Source of the DNA: Streptomyces aurantiogriseus
GTDB lineage: Bacteria > Actinomycetota > Actinomycetes > Streptomycetales > Streptomycetaceae
DNA: 64,000 nucleotides
Assembly: GCF_014649375.1 (NCBI RefSeq)
Contig: NZ_BMSX01000011.1
Span: forward strand, 62,001-126,000
Direction of reading: 5' to 3'
In this document: positions 25,574-34,178 of the stretch, piece after piece
Numbering within the stretch: position 1 is the stretch's first letter
How the letters are laid out: every line of letters begins with the position of its first letter
Translations under genes and position numbers: made by a program
Notes under the pieces: model-generated
Told to the model about the DNA's origin: nothing
The model's input: the letters and a program-made list of their open reading frames with translations, nothing else
The model's database searches: none

Positions 25574-26929
25574 TCACGCCGTGCTCACAGGTTCGTCGGC
25601 GACCCAGGACCCGTGGATGCCGGCCACCACCCTGCGGGGCAGGTGCACGGTGGCGACAGGGTCGGCACGAAGGTCGGTGGCGTCCAGAACGAGCAGTTGG
25701 GAGGCGTCGGCGCGCAGATCGCTGAGCACCGTCAGCAGATACCCCTCGTCCTCCCCGTCGCTGCCGCCGGCGGGCACGAAGACCGCCTCGCTGGGCAGCT
25801 GTCCGTCACCGACGTGCCTGATCTGCCGGGTTCCGGTGCTCCGGTCGTACTTGACGACACCGAAGTTGCCGACGCCCCGGTCGTCAGGGAAGGAGATCGC
25901 GTACTGGTAGCGGTGTTCGCGGCCGATCATGTCGTCGTTGATGGTGGGGAACTCCACGACCAGGTCGTCGACGATCCGCTCGTGCACGGTGCCCGAAGCG
26001 AGGTCGATCACCCATTGCTGGTTGAAGGACCGGGAGTTGGGGACGGCGCCCCTCTCCGGGGAACCGACCCACCAGTTCCAGGAGGTGCGGAAGCCGTCCC
26101 GGTCGACAGTGGGGCCCTCCAGCACGATCCTGCCCCGGTCGTCCTCATAGGCGTTCGCCGCGTGCAGCATCGATCCCGGCTCGATGGCGAACCACCTGAC
26201 CGCCGCGGCTCCACCCTTCCCGCGCGGCATCACGCCGATCCGGGCGGGCTGCTCGTCCTTCCAGGCATAGGGGATTCCCGACGTCTCGGTGTGGTCGAAG
26301 GTCACCGTTCCCTCGACGAAAACCACGTACCGCTCGGTGATGGCGAAGTCGTGCTTGAGTGAGGCACTGGCGCCCGGCACCTCCTCGCTGTGGATCAGCT
26401 CCCCCTTGTCCGAGGAGACGTGGTAGGTCAGATACGGCGGGAACGGCGAGGAGCTGAAGAAGTGCAGTTCGCCGTGGACCGGGTCCTGCTTGGGGTGAGC
26501 CGTCATGACGGTGGTGAGCTTGCCGTCGAAGTCGTAGGCGCCGACCGTCTCCAGTTCCGGCGTCAGCTCGAAGGGAAGGTTGGACTCACACAGGGCCAGC
26601 AGCCGTCCGGCGTGCTCGATGACGTGGGTACCGGCGGTGCTGGCGGTCAGATCGGGGCCCTTCTCCGTCATGTACGGCGCTCCCTCCAGCGCCGGTGTGC
26701 GGACCCAGCGGTTGCGGTACCACTCGGCGCGTCCTTCGCGCAGCCGGATGCCGTGGACCATGCCGCTGCCCTTGAACCAGTGGGTGGGGGTGACACCCGG
26801 CTTGGGGTTGTGGCCGTTGCGTATCAGCCGACCGGACAGCTCGGGGGGAAGGTGTCCTTCCACGAGGAGGTCGTGGGCGGTGACCTCATCGACGTGCGGT
26901 GTGTAGTGACCCGTGAGGTAGGGCTTCAT
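25574..26929 (-). CDS. carotenoid oxygenase (carotenoid cleavage dioxygenase family)
   Basis: A 451-residue seven-bladed beta-propeller non-heme iron oxygenase (RPE65/CCD family). Four iron-ligand His candidates fit the family spacing: in TAHPKQDPVHGELHFF, in SLKHDFAIT, in SMLHAANAYED and near the C-terminus in AGIHGSW. The N-terminal LPPELSGRLIRNGHNPKPG is the usual opening (PxxL.G.Y.RNGPNP). It cleaves a double bond of a carotenoid, apocarotenoid or stilbene; the bond is unknown. No carotenoid biosynthesis genes are in the window. The ATG at 26929 has AAAAGG upstream. The MFS gene lies 77 bases upstream on the same strand, so the two may be co-transcribed. Confidence 0.88.
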   Translation of the reverse strand: MKPYLTGHYTPHVDEVTAHDLLVEGHLPPELSGRLIRNGHNPKPGVTPTHWFKGSGMVHGIRLREGRAEWYRNRWVRTPALEGAPYMTEKGPDLTASTAGTHVIEHAGRLLALCESNLPFELTPELETVGAYDFDGKLTTVMTAHPKQDPVHGELHFFSSSPFPPYLTYHVSSDKGELIHSEEVPGASASLKHDFAITERYVVFVEGTVTFDHTETSGIPYAWKDEQPARIGVMPRGKGGAAAVRWFAIEPGSMLHAANAYEDDRGRIVLEGPTVDRDGFRTSWNWWVGSPERGAVPNSRSFNQQWVIDLASGTVHERIVDDLVVEFPTINDDMIGREHRYQYAISFPDDRGVGNFGVVKYDRSTGTRQIRHVGDGQLPSEAVFVPAGGSDGEDEGYLLTVLSDLRADASQLLVLDATDLRADPVATVHLPRRVVAGIHGSWVADEPVSTA

Positions 26930-27006
26930 GACTGCCTTTTCTGTCGAGGTGAAGTGGTGTGCCGGCAACGGGGCTTGCTGAGTCGCCCTCACAGTCGTCC
27001 GCAGGC

Positions 27007-28413
27007 TTACTGAGTGGTGCTCACGGTCGACCGCGACGTGCGACCGGAGTCGCGCAGCGCGTGGACGCCGGCTCCGATGGCCGCCAGCAGGGAGATCACG
27101 GCCGCGCCGATGAGAGCACGGCGGTATCCCTGCGCCAGGGCGGCCGGGCCGAGCCCCTTTTCAGCGGCGGCCGTCGAAGAGAGGGAGGTCAGGATGGCGA
27201 GGCCCAGCGCCCCACCGACCTGCCGTGCGGTGTTGATGAGCCCACCCGCCACTCCCGCGTGCCGGGGGTCGACGCCACTCACGCCAAGGGCGGTCAGCGG
27301 CACGAAGGCGAGGCCCAGACCGAGACCGATCAGGATGCTCGGGCCCAGCAGGTCGGCGGGGAACGTGCCGTCGAGGGGCAGCCGTGCCAGCCAGAGCAGC
27401 CCTACGGCGAGCAGGACGAGACCGGGAAGGAGTGTCGACCGCAGCCGTCCGGCCAGCGCCGAGGCGGCCATCAGCGCCCCGGCGAGGGGAAGTTGGGTGA
27501 GGCCTGCGGTCAGCGGCGAGTAGCTCAGTACCTTCTGCTGGTAAAGAGGCAGGAAGAAGAAGGTGCCGACCCACACCATGCCCAGCAGCAGCATGAGGAG
27601 GTTGCCCGCCACCACGGACCGGTTGCCGAGCAGAACGGGCGGGATCAGCGGATCCGTCGCGCGACGTTCGAGCGGTACGAGCGAGAGCAGCAGGACGATC
27701 CCTGCCGCCGGGACGAGGAACCTTTCCGCACCGGACCCGTCACGCGAGCCGAGGCCATACACCAGGAGGGTGAGACCGGCGGTGACGGCGAGGGCTCCCG
27801 GCACATCGAGCCGGCCGCCGCGGCTGCCGGTGTCGCGCGGGATCAGGCAGGGGACGGACAGCAGCGCGGGAACGCCGGCGGCCACGCTCACCGCGAAGAT
27901 CGACCACCACCCCAGGGCGCTCGTGAGGAGGCCGCTGAGAAGCACTCCTGCCGCTCCGCCCGCCGCGGCGGCGGCCCCCCAGATGCCGAGCGCCCTGCCG
28001 CGGTCCGGCCCCGGCGGGAACCGGGACAGCAGGATGGCCAGGGCCGCCGGTGACAGAACGGCGGCGCCGACGCCCTGCGCGGCGCGCGCGGCGATGAGCA
28101 GCCCGGCTCCGGCAGGAACACTCGCCACGAGTGACCCACCGACGAACAGCACCAGACCGGCGACGAATGTGGTGCGGCTGCCGAACAGGTCGGCGAGCCG
28201 TCCACCCACCGGCAGCAGCGCTCCGAAGGCTATGAGATAGGCATTGACGATCCACGTCAGCCCGGTCTGCGAGAGGCCCAGATCCCGGTCGATGGCGGGC
28301 AGCGCCACGTTCACGATGGACGTGTTGAGGACGACCAGGAACTGGGCCGCGGTCAGCAGGGCGAGCGTGAGACCTCGGCTGTCCGAGTACCGCGAAAGTG
28401 CATGAACCCGCAT
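27007..28413 (-). CDS. MFS drug exporter, DHA2 (14-TMS) family
   Basis: A 468-residue proton-driven efflux transporter. The N-terminus shows the DHA2 pattern NTSIVNVALPAIDRDLGLS, the antiporter loop GGRLADLFGSRTTFVAG and about 14 hydrophobic segments. It would export a small hydrophobic compound such as an antibiotic or a metabolite made nearby. It is divergent from the flavoprotein gene at 28702 and lies upstream of the carotenoid oxygenase on the same strand. The GTG/ATG start at 28413 gives the expected short cytoplasmic N-terminus. No dedicated TetR repressor adjoins. Confidence 0.9.
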   Translation of the reverse strand: MRVHALSRYSDSRGLTLALLTAAQFLVVLNTSIVNVALPAIDRDLGLSQTGLTWIVNAYLIAFGALLPVGGRLADLFGSRTTFVAGLVLFVGGSLVASVPAGAGLLIAARAAQGVGAAVLSPAALAILLSRFPPGPDRGRALGIWGAAAAAGGAAGVLLSGLLTSALGWWSIFAVSVAAGVPALLSVPCLIPRDTGSRGGRLDVPGALAVTAGLTLLVYGLGSRDGSGAERFLVPAAGIVLLLSLVPLERRATDPLIPPVLLGNRSVVAGNLLMLLLGMVWVGTFFFLPLYQQKVLSYSPLTAGLTQLPLAGALMAASALAGRLRSTLLPGLVLLAVGLLWLARLPLDGTFPADLLGPSILIGLGLGLAFVPLTALGVSGVDPRHAGVAGGLINTARQVGGALGLAILTSLSSTAAAEKGLGPAALAQGYRRALIGAAVISLLAAIGAGVHALRDSGRTSRSTVSTTQ

Positions 28414-28701
28414 GACAGCGGCGACCTTTCAGGCTTCTGCCGAAACCGGGTGCACACCCGGTGCGGTGCTCCCCCGAGCCGTCGTTTCCGTCGGCTCGCC
28501 CCATGCTGTCCGCCGTCGGGGCCGAGCCCCAGGCCGGTCCAGTGCTCACTCGTTCTCACTGATGCTCACCGGGCTCGGGGCAGTCGTCACCACTGCGCCG
28601 GAGGCGAAGAGTCTCGCCCGACAACCGCACGGCACGGGAACAGCAAGCCGTCTGAGCCAGGCTGCGGCCTCACGGCGAACGACGTACAGGAAGGCTCTGG
28701 A

Positions 28702-30024
28702 GTGAGTGAGCAGCGGCGAGCTGTGGTGATCGGCGCAAGTATCGCGGGGCTGTGCACCGCACGCGTGCTGGCGGAGAGATTCGACCATGTACTGGTTGTC
28801 GACCGTGACAACCTCCCCGCCGGGCCGGAGTTCCGGTCAGCGGTCCCCCAGGGGCGGCACGGCCACGGTCTGCTCGAGACCGGTCAGCGCGCCTTGGAGC
28901 AGTTGTTCCCCGGAGTCACGGCGGAACTCGTCGCAGCCGGTGGAGTGCGTCTGGACCACCTCGCCGACTCGAGGGTGTTCCAGTACGGTCACCCCTTTCG
29001 TCACACCGTCTCCGAGTGCCACTTCCTCAGTGTCACAAGGCCGCTTCTCGAGTGGTCTCTGCGTCGACGTGTCCTGGGCCTGCCGAACGTGATCATCCGG
29101 CCGAGTTGCGCGGCGATCGGCCTGTCCGGTGACGCACACCGGGTGACCGGGGTGAGGACCGCCGACAGTGAGGTGCTCGCCGCGGACCTCGTTGCCGACT
29201 GCACAGGTCCGTCCGGACGTTCCGACAGGTGGCTGGCGGCCCTGGGAGGACCCTTGCCCGACGTGTCACAGGTGAAGATCGGCGCGGGATACTCCAGCCG
29301 GATGTTCGGCCGGCTTCCCGGCGAACGCGTGGGTGGGGCAGCGGCTGCTTACGTCCTTGCCTCCCCTCCCGGAAGTCCGCGAGGGGCCAACGCGGTGCCC
29401 GTCGAAGGTGATCGCTGGCTCATCGGTCTGCACGCGCTGCACGTGGGCGGCCTGCCCGACGACGACGCCTCGTTCCTCGACTTCGCCAGGAGCCTGCCCG
29501 ATCCGTCGATCGCGGAACTGGTGACCCGCGCCGAGCCGATGGGTGCCATCTCCCTCCATCGCTTCCCGGCAAGCCGACGACGGCACTTCGAGCGGCTGAC
29601 GGACGTCCCCGTCGGCTTCGTCACGGTCGGGGACGCGCTGTGCACGTTCAATCCCGTCTACGGACAGGGCATGACCAGCGCCGCCCTCCAGGCACTCGCC
29701 CTGGGCGGGGTCCTTGACCGGTTCGGGCCCCGCGAGGCCCGAACGGCCGCCGCCTATTACGCCGCGGCAGCCAAGGCGGTCGAGGTTCCCTGGACTCTGG
29801 CGGCCGGAGGAGACTTCGCGTTCCCCCAGACCCGCGGCCCCAAGCCGCGCGGAACCGACATGGTCAACCGCTACGTTCGCGGTGTCGCCCTGGCCGCACA
29901 GGTCTCCGCGCCCGTCGCCAAGGCCTTCGCCTCCGTAGCCCACCTCGCCAAGCCGCCGACGCTGCTCTTCCGCCCGTCGATGGTCGCGCGCGTCGCAGCA
30001 GCGGCCCTCCGCTCCCGGACGTAG
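28702..30024 (+). CDS. FAD-dependent oxidoreductase/monooxygenase
   Basis: A 440-residue flavoprotein of the p-hydroxybenzoate-hydroxylase/geranylgeranyl-reductase/halogenase-like superfamily. The N-terminal Rossmann motif is VVIGASIAGLCTARVL (GxGxxG variant GASIAG) with the ribose-binding LVVDRD, and the second FAD motif is VGDALCTFNPVYGQGMTSA, typical of FAD monooxygenases (GD..P..G.G). The flavin-halogenase WxWxIP motif is absent. The GTG at 28702 has AAGG seven to eight bases upstream; the frame is open far upstream without coding character. Substrate unknown. It diverges from the MFS exporter, which would suit a tailoring enzyme exported together with its product. Confidence 0.82.
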   Translation: MSEQRRAVVIGASIAGLCTARVLAERFDHVLVVDRDNLPAGPEFRSAVPQGRHGHGLLETGQRALEQLFPGVTAELVAAGGVRLDHLADSRVFQYGHPFRHTVSECHFLSVTRPLLEWSLRRRVLGLPNVIIRPSCAAIGLSGDAHRVTGVRTADSEVLAADLVADCTGPSGRSDRWLAALGGPLPDVSQVKIGAGYSSRMFGRLPGERVGGAAAAYVLASPPGSPRGANAVPVEGDRWLIGLHALHVGGLPDDDASFLDFARSLPDPSIAELVTRAEPMGAISLHRFPASRRRHFERLTDVPVGFVTVGDALCTFNPVYGQGMTSAALQALALGGVLDRFGPREARTAAAYYAAAAKAVEVPWTLAAGGDFAFPQTRGPKPRGTDMVNRYVRGVALAAQVSAPVAKAFASVAHLAKPPTLLFRPSMVARVAAAALRSRT

Positions 30025-30056
30025 TGGCGCTCGGCGCCGAGACGACCCACGCCCGC

Positions 30057-30377
30057 TCAGTCGGTGGCACGGGTACGGGGTCCGCGCCTGCCCTTGCCGA
30101 TGAAGAGACTCAGGAGTGCGGTGACCGCGCTCACCACCGCCAGCCGTACGCTCCACTCGCTCACGAACCCACTCCCGGCGTGGGCGAGTTCGGGCCGGCC
30201 GAGGAGCGCGGTGCTGAGCGGATAGGTGGCCAGACAGACGATCAGCACCATCCAGAACGGCGGCTCGTTGGACACCGACACGGCTGAGGACGCGCAGATC
30301 ACGACGATGCTGAGCGCGATGACGAGTGAGGTGAAGGTCATGACCACCAGCATTCCGGTGACCATACGCCCCATCAT
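30057..30377 (-). CDS. small integral membrane protein, unknown function
   Basis: A 106-residue protein with three hydrophobic stretches: MLVVMTFTSLVIALSIVVIC, the segment around WMVLIVCLATYPLSTALL and LAVVSAVTALLSLFIG, followed by a basic tail (KGRRGPRTR). No family is recognised. Several Met codons cluster at the start (positions 1, 2, 5 and 9), so the exact start is uncertain. It converges on the flavoprotein gene (stops 32 bases apart). The small gene at 30475 lies upstream on the same strand and may be in the same transcript. Confidence 0.6.
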   Translation of the reverse strand: MMGRMVTGMLVVMTFTSLVIALSIVVICASSAVSVSNEPPFWMVLIVCLATYPLSTALLGRPELAHAGSGFVSEWSVRLAVVSAVTALLSLFIGKGRRGPRTRATD

Positions 30378-30474
30378 CCGCCGTCGGCAGGAAAGACATC
30401 TCTACCCGAAGGTGGAGAAGGAGCAGCAGCCGTCCCGGACCTGCACGCCTTGCCGCGCGGGGATGCTGGGCACG

Positions 30475-30639
30475 CTACCTCGGGACGCCGGCGTGGTCAT
30501 GTGTCCCGCTGGGGATGTCGAGCGGCTCGATATCGTCGTGGTACGGGACATGGGTGTGGCGCCGCCACGTGTACCAGTACACACGAGCACCACATCGGAG
30601 CACGGAGATGAAGCCGCGGACCAGCACTGTGCCGATCAT
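30475..30639 (-). CDS. possible 54-residue small protein
   Basis: The ATG at 30639 has AAGGGA six bases upstream, a good ribosome-binding site. The product is aromatic and basic in the middle (ARVYWYTWRRHTHVPYHDD) and ends in a soluble tail. No family is recognised. It lies about 90 bases downstream of a strong leftward intrinsic terminator, so if transcribed from further right it would depend on readthrough. It is upstream of the small membrane protein on the same strand. Confidence 0.42.
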   Translation of the reverse strand: MIGTVLVRGFISVLRCGARVYWYTWRRHTHVPYHDDIEPLDIPSGTHDHAGVPR

Positions 30640-30729
30640 CAAGTCCCTTTCCCTCGGGGGTGTTCGGCGAACGCCGTGAGTGGGCCCGCGGTGCAGCGCA
30701 TCGGTCGCGGTGTCCTGTGCCGTGCGCGC

Positions 30730-30782
30730 AAAAAAAAGGGGGGCGGGCTCTGACAACTCGGTGTGGGATGCCAGAGCCCGCC
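30730..30782 (-). terminator. leftward intrinsic terminator with U8 tract
   Basis: On the minus strand an 11-base perfect stem (GGCGGGCTCTG with its complement, 30742-30752 and 30772-30782) and a 19-base loop are followed directly by a run of C and then eight T residues (A-tract at 30730-30737). Such classical Rho-independent terminators are rare in Streptomyces. No supported leftward gene lies upstream within about 360 bases, so it ends an unannotated RNA or attenuates transcription into the small gene at 30475. Confidence 0.75.
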
Positions 30783-30993
30783 TACGGGTGCGGGCCCGTA
30801 CACACCACAACGGTCGCTTCCGCGCACTGGTTCACCACCACCAGCGCCGGCCCCGGTCGAGAAGGCGCTTGTCGCCGCGGGCCCACTGCCGTCGCGTCGA
30901 GCCGACGGCTGACCCGCCCGGTCCGCCGTCCGCGGCGCGGTCGTCGCAGGGGCCCGCGGCGAACTCATCCGCCTGCCCTGACACCGGTGCCGA

Positions 30994-31048
30994 TTTCCTC
31001 AAAACACGAAGAGGCCACAGGTTTCCTGAAAATATGAAGAGGTCACAG
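30994..31048. repeat. AT-rich 27-base direct repeat upstream of LAL regulator
   Basis: Two 27-base units at 30994-31020 and 31022-31048 match at 23 positions (core TTTCCT-AAAA-A-GAAGAGG-CACAG). The region is unusually AT-rich for this genome and lies about 100 bases before the regulator start. The period of 28 bases is close to 2.7 helical turns. It may be an operator or promoter element. Confidence 0.6.
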
Positions 31049-31143
31049 ACCGGTCACTGACCGCTGTCCAACCGATACGCTCTGTCGATGTCGAGCGGCG
31101 CGTCACCGATGTGCCGACTGCACCGTGCCGGGAGGGGAAACCG

Positions 31144-33924
31144 GTGGTCACCGATGAGGCCGACCCGCTGCGGGTGGTAACCCGGACGGCGGCGGGGAAA
31201 CCGCTTGAGCGGGGTGCGCGGACCCTGCCGAGGACTCTGGAGCGGGACACGGAACTGGCCACCGCCCAGGCCGCGTTGGATGCCGTGATCGGACGCTCGG
31301 CGGCGCAGGCGGCGATTCCCGCCGAGTGCTGCGGCGGACTGCTGGCCTTCACGGGACCGGCCGGAGGGGGCAAGACGACCCTGCTGAACGAGGTGCGCCG
31401 CCGCGCGGCCGAACGGGAGTGCACGGGTCTGTTCGCCAAGGGCGTCGAGCAGGAACAGAGCCTCGCCTTCCACGTGGTGCGCCAGTTGTTCCAGCCGCTG
31501 CTGGCCTCGTACTCCGAGAGCGAGCGCCGCGAGGCGCTGGGCGACTGGTACGGCATCGTGGGTCCCTGTGTCGGGCTGTGCCCTCCCGCGACGGAGGGCG
31601 CGGCGCCGGATCCGCAGGGTGTGCGGGACGGCCTGGACTGGATCGTCACCCATGTGGCCGTCCAGCGCGGGCCGTTGGTCCTCGCCGTGGACGACCTCCA
31701 CTGGGCGGACGCGGAGTCCGTGGCGTGGCTCACCTCCTTCGCGAGGCGAGTGGAGGAGCTGCCGGTGCTGGTGGTGGTCGCCTACCGCCCGGACGAACTC
31801 GGCGAGGAATCGGCCGAGTTCACCGACATGGTGGAGCGGCACCGGGTCCGTCCGCTGGACCTGGCGCCGCTCAGCCCGAGCGCCGTCGCGGACCTCCTGC
31901 GCGTGGGCCTGGACGCGGAGGCCGACGACGACTTCTGCCAGGAAGCCTGGCTGGTGACCGGCGGCAACCCGTTCGAGACGGTCGAGCTGGTGGCGAAGGT
32001 GGGCGACCGCCGTCTGGCTCCGGTCCGGGAGAACGCCCACGCGTTGCGGGACATCGCCGCCGAGACCTGGGGCGGCGGTCTGGTGGACCGGCTGCACGAA
32101 CTGGGCCAGGCCGCGATCCGGCTGTCCTGGGCGGTGGCCGTCCTCGGTTCGGAGGCGACCCCGTGCCTGGCCGCGTCTCTGGCGGCGCTCGGCCAGGCCG
32201 AGTTCACCCAGGCCGCGGACGTGCTGCGGGCCGAACGGATCCTGACGTACGGCCCGACGCTGGAGTTCGCGCATCCGCTCATCGCGACGGCGATCTACCG
32301 TGCCATTCCGAACCCGACGCGCGTGGCTCTGCACGGCAAGGCCGCCTGGGAGCTCGTCGAGGCGGGGCAGGGCGCGGCCGCGGCGGCGCGGCATCTGCTG
32401 GAGACGCAGCCGGAGGGTGACACCTGGGCCGCCGAGCAACTGCACGAAGCGGCCCGGGAGTATCTGCGCCGCGGCGCTCCGGAGGCCGCCCGGCGCTGTC
32501 TGAGCCGCGCCCTGTGCGAGCCGCCGCCCGCCGAGCTGCGGGCCACGGTGCTGTACGAACTCGGTTCCCCGGCACTGATGCAGGACCCGACAACGACGGC
32601 GAACCATCTGCGGGCCGCGCTGGAGGAGCCGGATCTGCCGTCGGCTCTGCGACAGAGCGTCGTGATCCGCCTCATGCGGGCGCTGGCCTACTGCGACCGG
32701 CTGACCGAGGCGTCGGACGTGGCGACCCGGGAGGCCGGCCGGGCCACCGACTCGCGCATGCGCCTGCGCATGTTCATGGAGCACTTCATGGTTGCGGGGA
32801 TCACCTCGCACAGCCGCGAGGTCCCCGTCCTGTCCCGGCGGCTCGCCCAACTCACCCGGCGGCTGTCCGGCCGGAACCTGACCGAGCGCTACCTGTTCGG
32901 GCTGCGGGCGTGGAACGCGATGGTGCGCGGCGAGCCGGCGGAAACCGCCGTGCAGTACGCCGAGCGGGCGCTGGGGTCCGAGGGCATGCGCTGGACGGAC
33001 GAGGAGTGGGGGTTCGAGGTCCCGTCGCTGGTGGCCCTCACCTTCCTGTACTGCGACCGGCCGCAGCGGGCCGAGGAGCTGTACACGGGGGCCATCGCGG
33101 AGTACGAGCACCAGGGCTGGCGTGGGATGCACCTCGCGCTCGGCTACACCCTGCTGGGCTACATCCGGTTCCGGACGGGCCGGCTCACCGACGCCGAGGA
33201 CTTCGTCCGTGCCGGGCTGCAGCTGGCCGAACGGCTGGGGCCGGCGGGCGTCCATGCCCAGTGGTACGCGCTCGCGGGCCTGATCGAGATCCTGATCGCG
33301 CGGGGCGAGTCCGCGGCCGCCGAGGAGCTGGCCGTGAGCCGCCGGTTCGGCAAGCCGTTCCCGTCGGTGGTGACGCTTCCCGACGTCCAGACCGCCCACG
33401 GTGAGCTGCTGCTGGCACGCGGCCTGGTGAAGGAGGCCGCCGAGGAGCTGACCGAGGTGGGGCACCGCCTCGACCTGCGGGGCATGCGCAACCCCGCCTG
33501 GTGTCCATGGCTGCCCCACCTGGCGCTCGCCTCCCGCGGGACGGAGCCCGCCCGGGCGCTGGACCTCGCACGGGACGCGCTCAGGCGTGCCGAGCGGTTC
33601 GGTACGGCGACAGCGGTCGGCCAGGCTTTGCGGGTGCTCGCCCGGGTGACCGAGGGGCCTGAGGGCATCGCCCTGCTGCGACGGGCCGTCACCGTGCTGG
33701 AGACGGCGCCCTCGTCGTACGAGCGCGCGAGCGCCCTGGTCGAACTCGGAACCGCGCTGCGCCGTGCCGGGCGCTTCGCGGAGGCCGCGGGGCCGCTGTA
33801 CCGGGGTGTGGACCTGGCCGGCCGGTGCGGGGCCGGAGGGGTGGCGGCGCAGGCCCGTGACGAACTGGTCGCGGCCGGTCTGAGTCCACGCCGCCTGGAC
33901 CTGGCGCCGCACGAGTCGCCGTAG
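31144..33924 (+). CDS. LAL-type ATPase regulator lacking its C-terminal HTH
   Basis: A 926-residue protein built like a large ATP-binding LuxR regulator (LAL): an AAA_16/STAND ATPase with Walker A GPAGGGKTTLL and Walker B LVLAVDDLHWADAES, then a long TPR-like alpha-helical array to the end. The expected C-terminal LuxR HTH (about 65 residues) is missing; the protein stops at LAPHESP inside a 24-base tandem repeat. It begins at a GTG (31144) with GGAGGGG at good spacing. It lies just upstream of the terpene operon on the same strand and is the obvious pathway-specific regulator candidate, but without the HTH it may not bind DNA alone. Confidence 0.8.
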   Translation: MVTDEADPLRVVTRTAAGKPLERGARTLPRTLERDTELATAQAALDAVIGRSAAQAAIPAECCGGLLAFTGPAGGGKTTLLNEVRRRAAERECTGLFAKGVEQEQSLAFHVVRQLFQPLLASYSESERREALGDWYGIVGPCVGLCPPATEGAAPDPQGVRDGLDWIVTHVAVQRGPLVLAVDDLHWADAESVAWLTSFARRVEELPVLVVVAYRPDELGEESAEFTDMVERHRVRPLDLAPLSPSAVADLLRVGLDAEADDDFCQEAWLVTGGNPFETVELVAKVGDRRLAPVRENAHALRDIAAETWGGGLVDRLHELGQAAIRLSWAVAVLGSEATPCLAASLAALGQAEFTQAADVLRAERILTYGPTLEFAHPLIATAIYRAIPNPTRVALHGKAAWELVEAGQGAAAAARHLLETQPEGDTWAAEQLHEAAREYLRRGAPEAARRCLSRALCEPPPAELRATVLYELGSPALMQDPTTTANHLRAALEEPDLPSALRQSVVIRLMRALAYCDRLTEASDVATREAGRATDSRMRLRMFMEHFMVAGITSHSREVPVLSRRLAQLTRRLSGRNLTERYLFGLRAWNAMVRGEPAETAVQYAERALGSEGMRWTDEEWGFEVPSLVALTFLYCDRPQRAEELYTGAIAEYEHQGWRGMHLALGYTLLGYIRFRTGRLTDAEDFVRAGLQLAERLGPAGVHAQWYALAGLIEILIARGESAAAEELAVSRRFGKPFPSVVTLPDVQTAHGELLLARGLVKEAAEELTEVGHRLDLRGMRNPAWCPWLPHLALASRGTEPARALDLARDALRRAERFGTATAVGQALRVLARVTEGPEGIALLRRAVTVLETAPSSYERASALVELGTALRRAGRFAEAAGPLYRGVDLAGRCGAGGVAAQARDELVAAGLSPRRLDLAPHESP

Positions 33925-33989
33925 CCGCAGGAACGCCGTCCGCCGTAACCGCAGGAACGCCGTCCGCCGTAACCGGAACGAAGCCGTCC
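33918..33989. repeat. 24-base tandem repeat (three units) at the 3' end of the LAL gene
   Basis: Units start at 33918, 33942 and 33966. The first two differ by one base (GCCGTAGCCGCAGG versus GCCGTAACCGCAGG openings); the third has changed in its middle seven bases. The regulator's stop codon TAG falls in the first unit, so the array overlaps the point where the HTH domain would normally be encoded. Confidence 0.75.
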
Positions 33990-34178
33990 CTGGAGTGAAC
34001 GGCGCACGTGAGGACGTGTACGCGGGGCCGTGCGCCAGTTGGTGGGGCGGGAAGCGCACTGGGCCGCCGTCCTCGGTTTCCGTCCGTGACGAGCAGCGCA
34101 GGATCCCTCACGCGTGACAGTTACGGGAGCGTCTGCTCCCACCCCCCATGTTCCTGGTCTCGCTCCCCGGGAGGGGAA

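Noticed and set aside
30783..30993. Possible tRNA or structured RNA gene upstream of the orphan terminator
   Set aside because: No cloverleaf or CCA-type acceptor could be drawn on either strand; only the terminator itself is supported.
31054..34059. A 1001-codon open frame on the minus strand
   Set aside because: It is antisense to the LAL regulator, has no ribosome-binding site and shows Arg/Gly/Pro-rich composition typical of GC-rich shadows.
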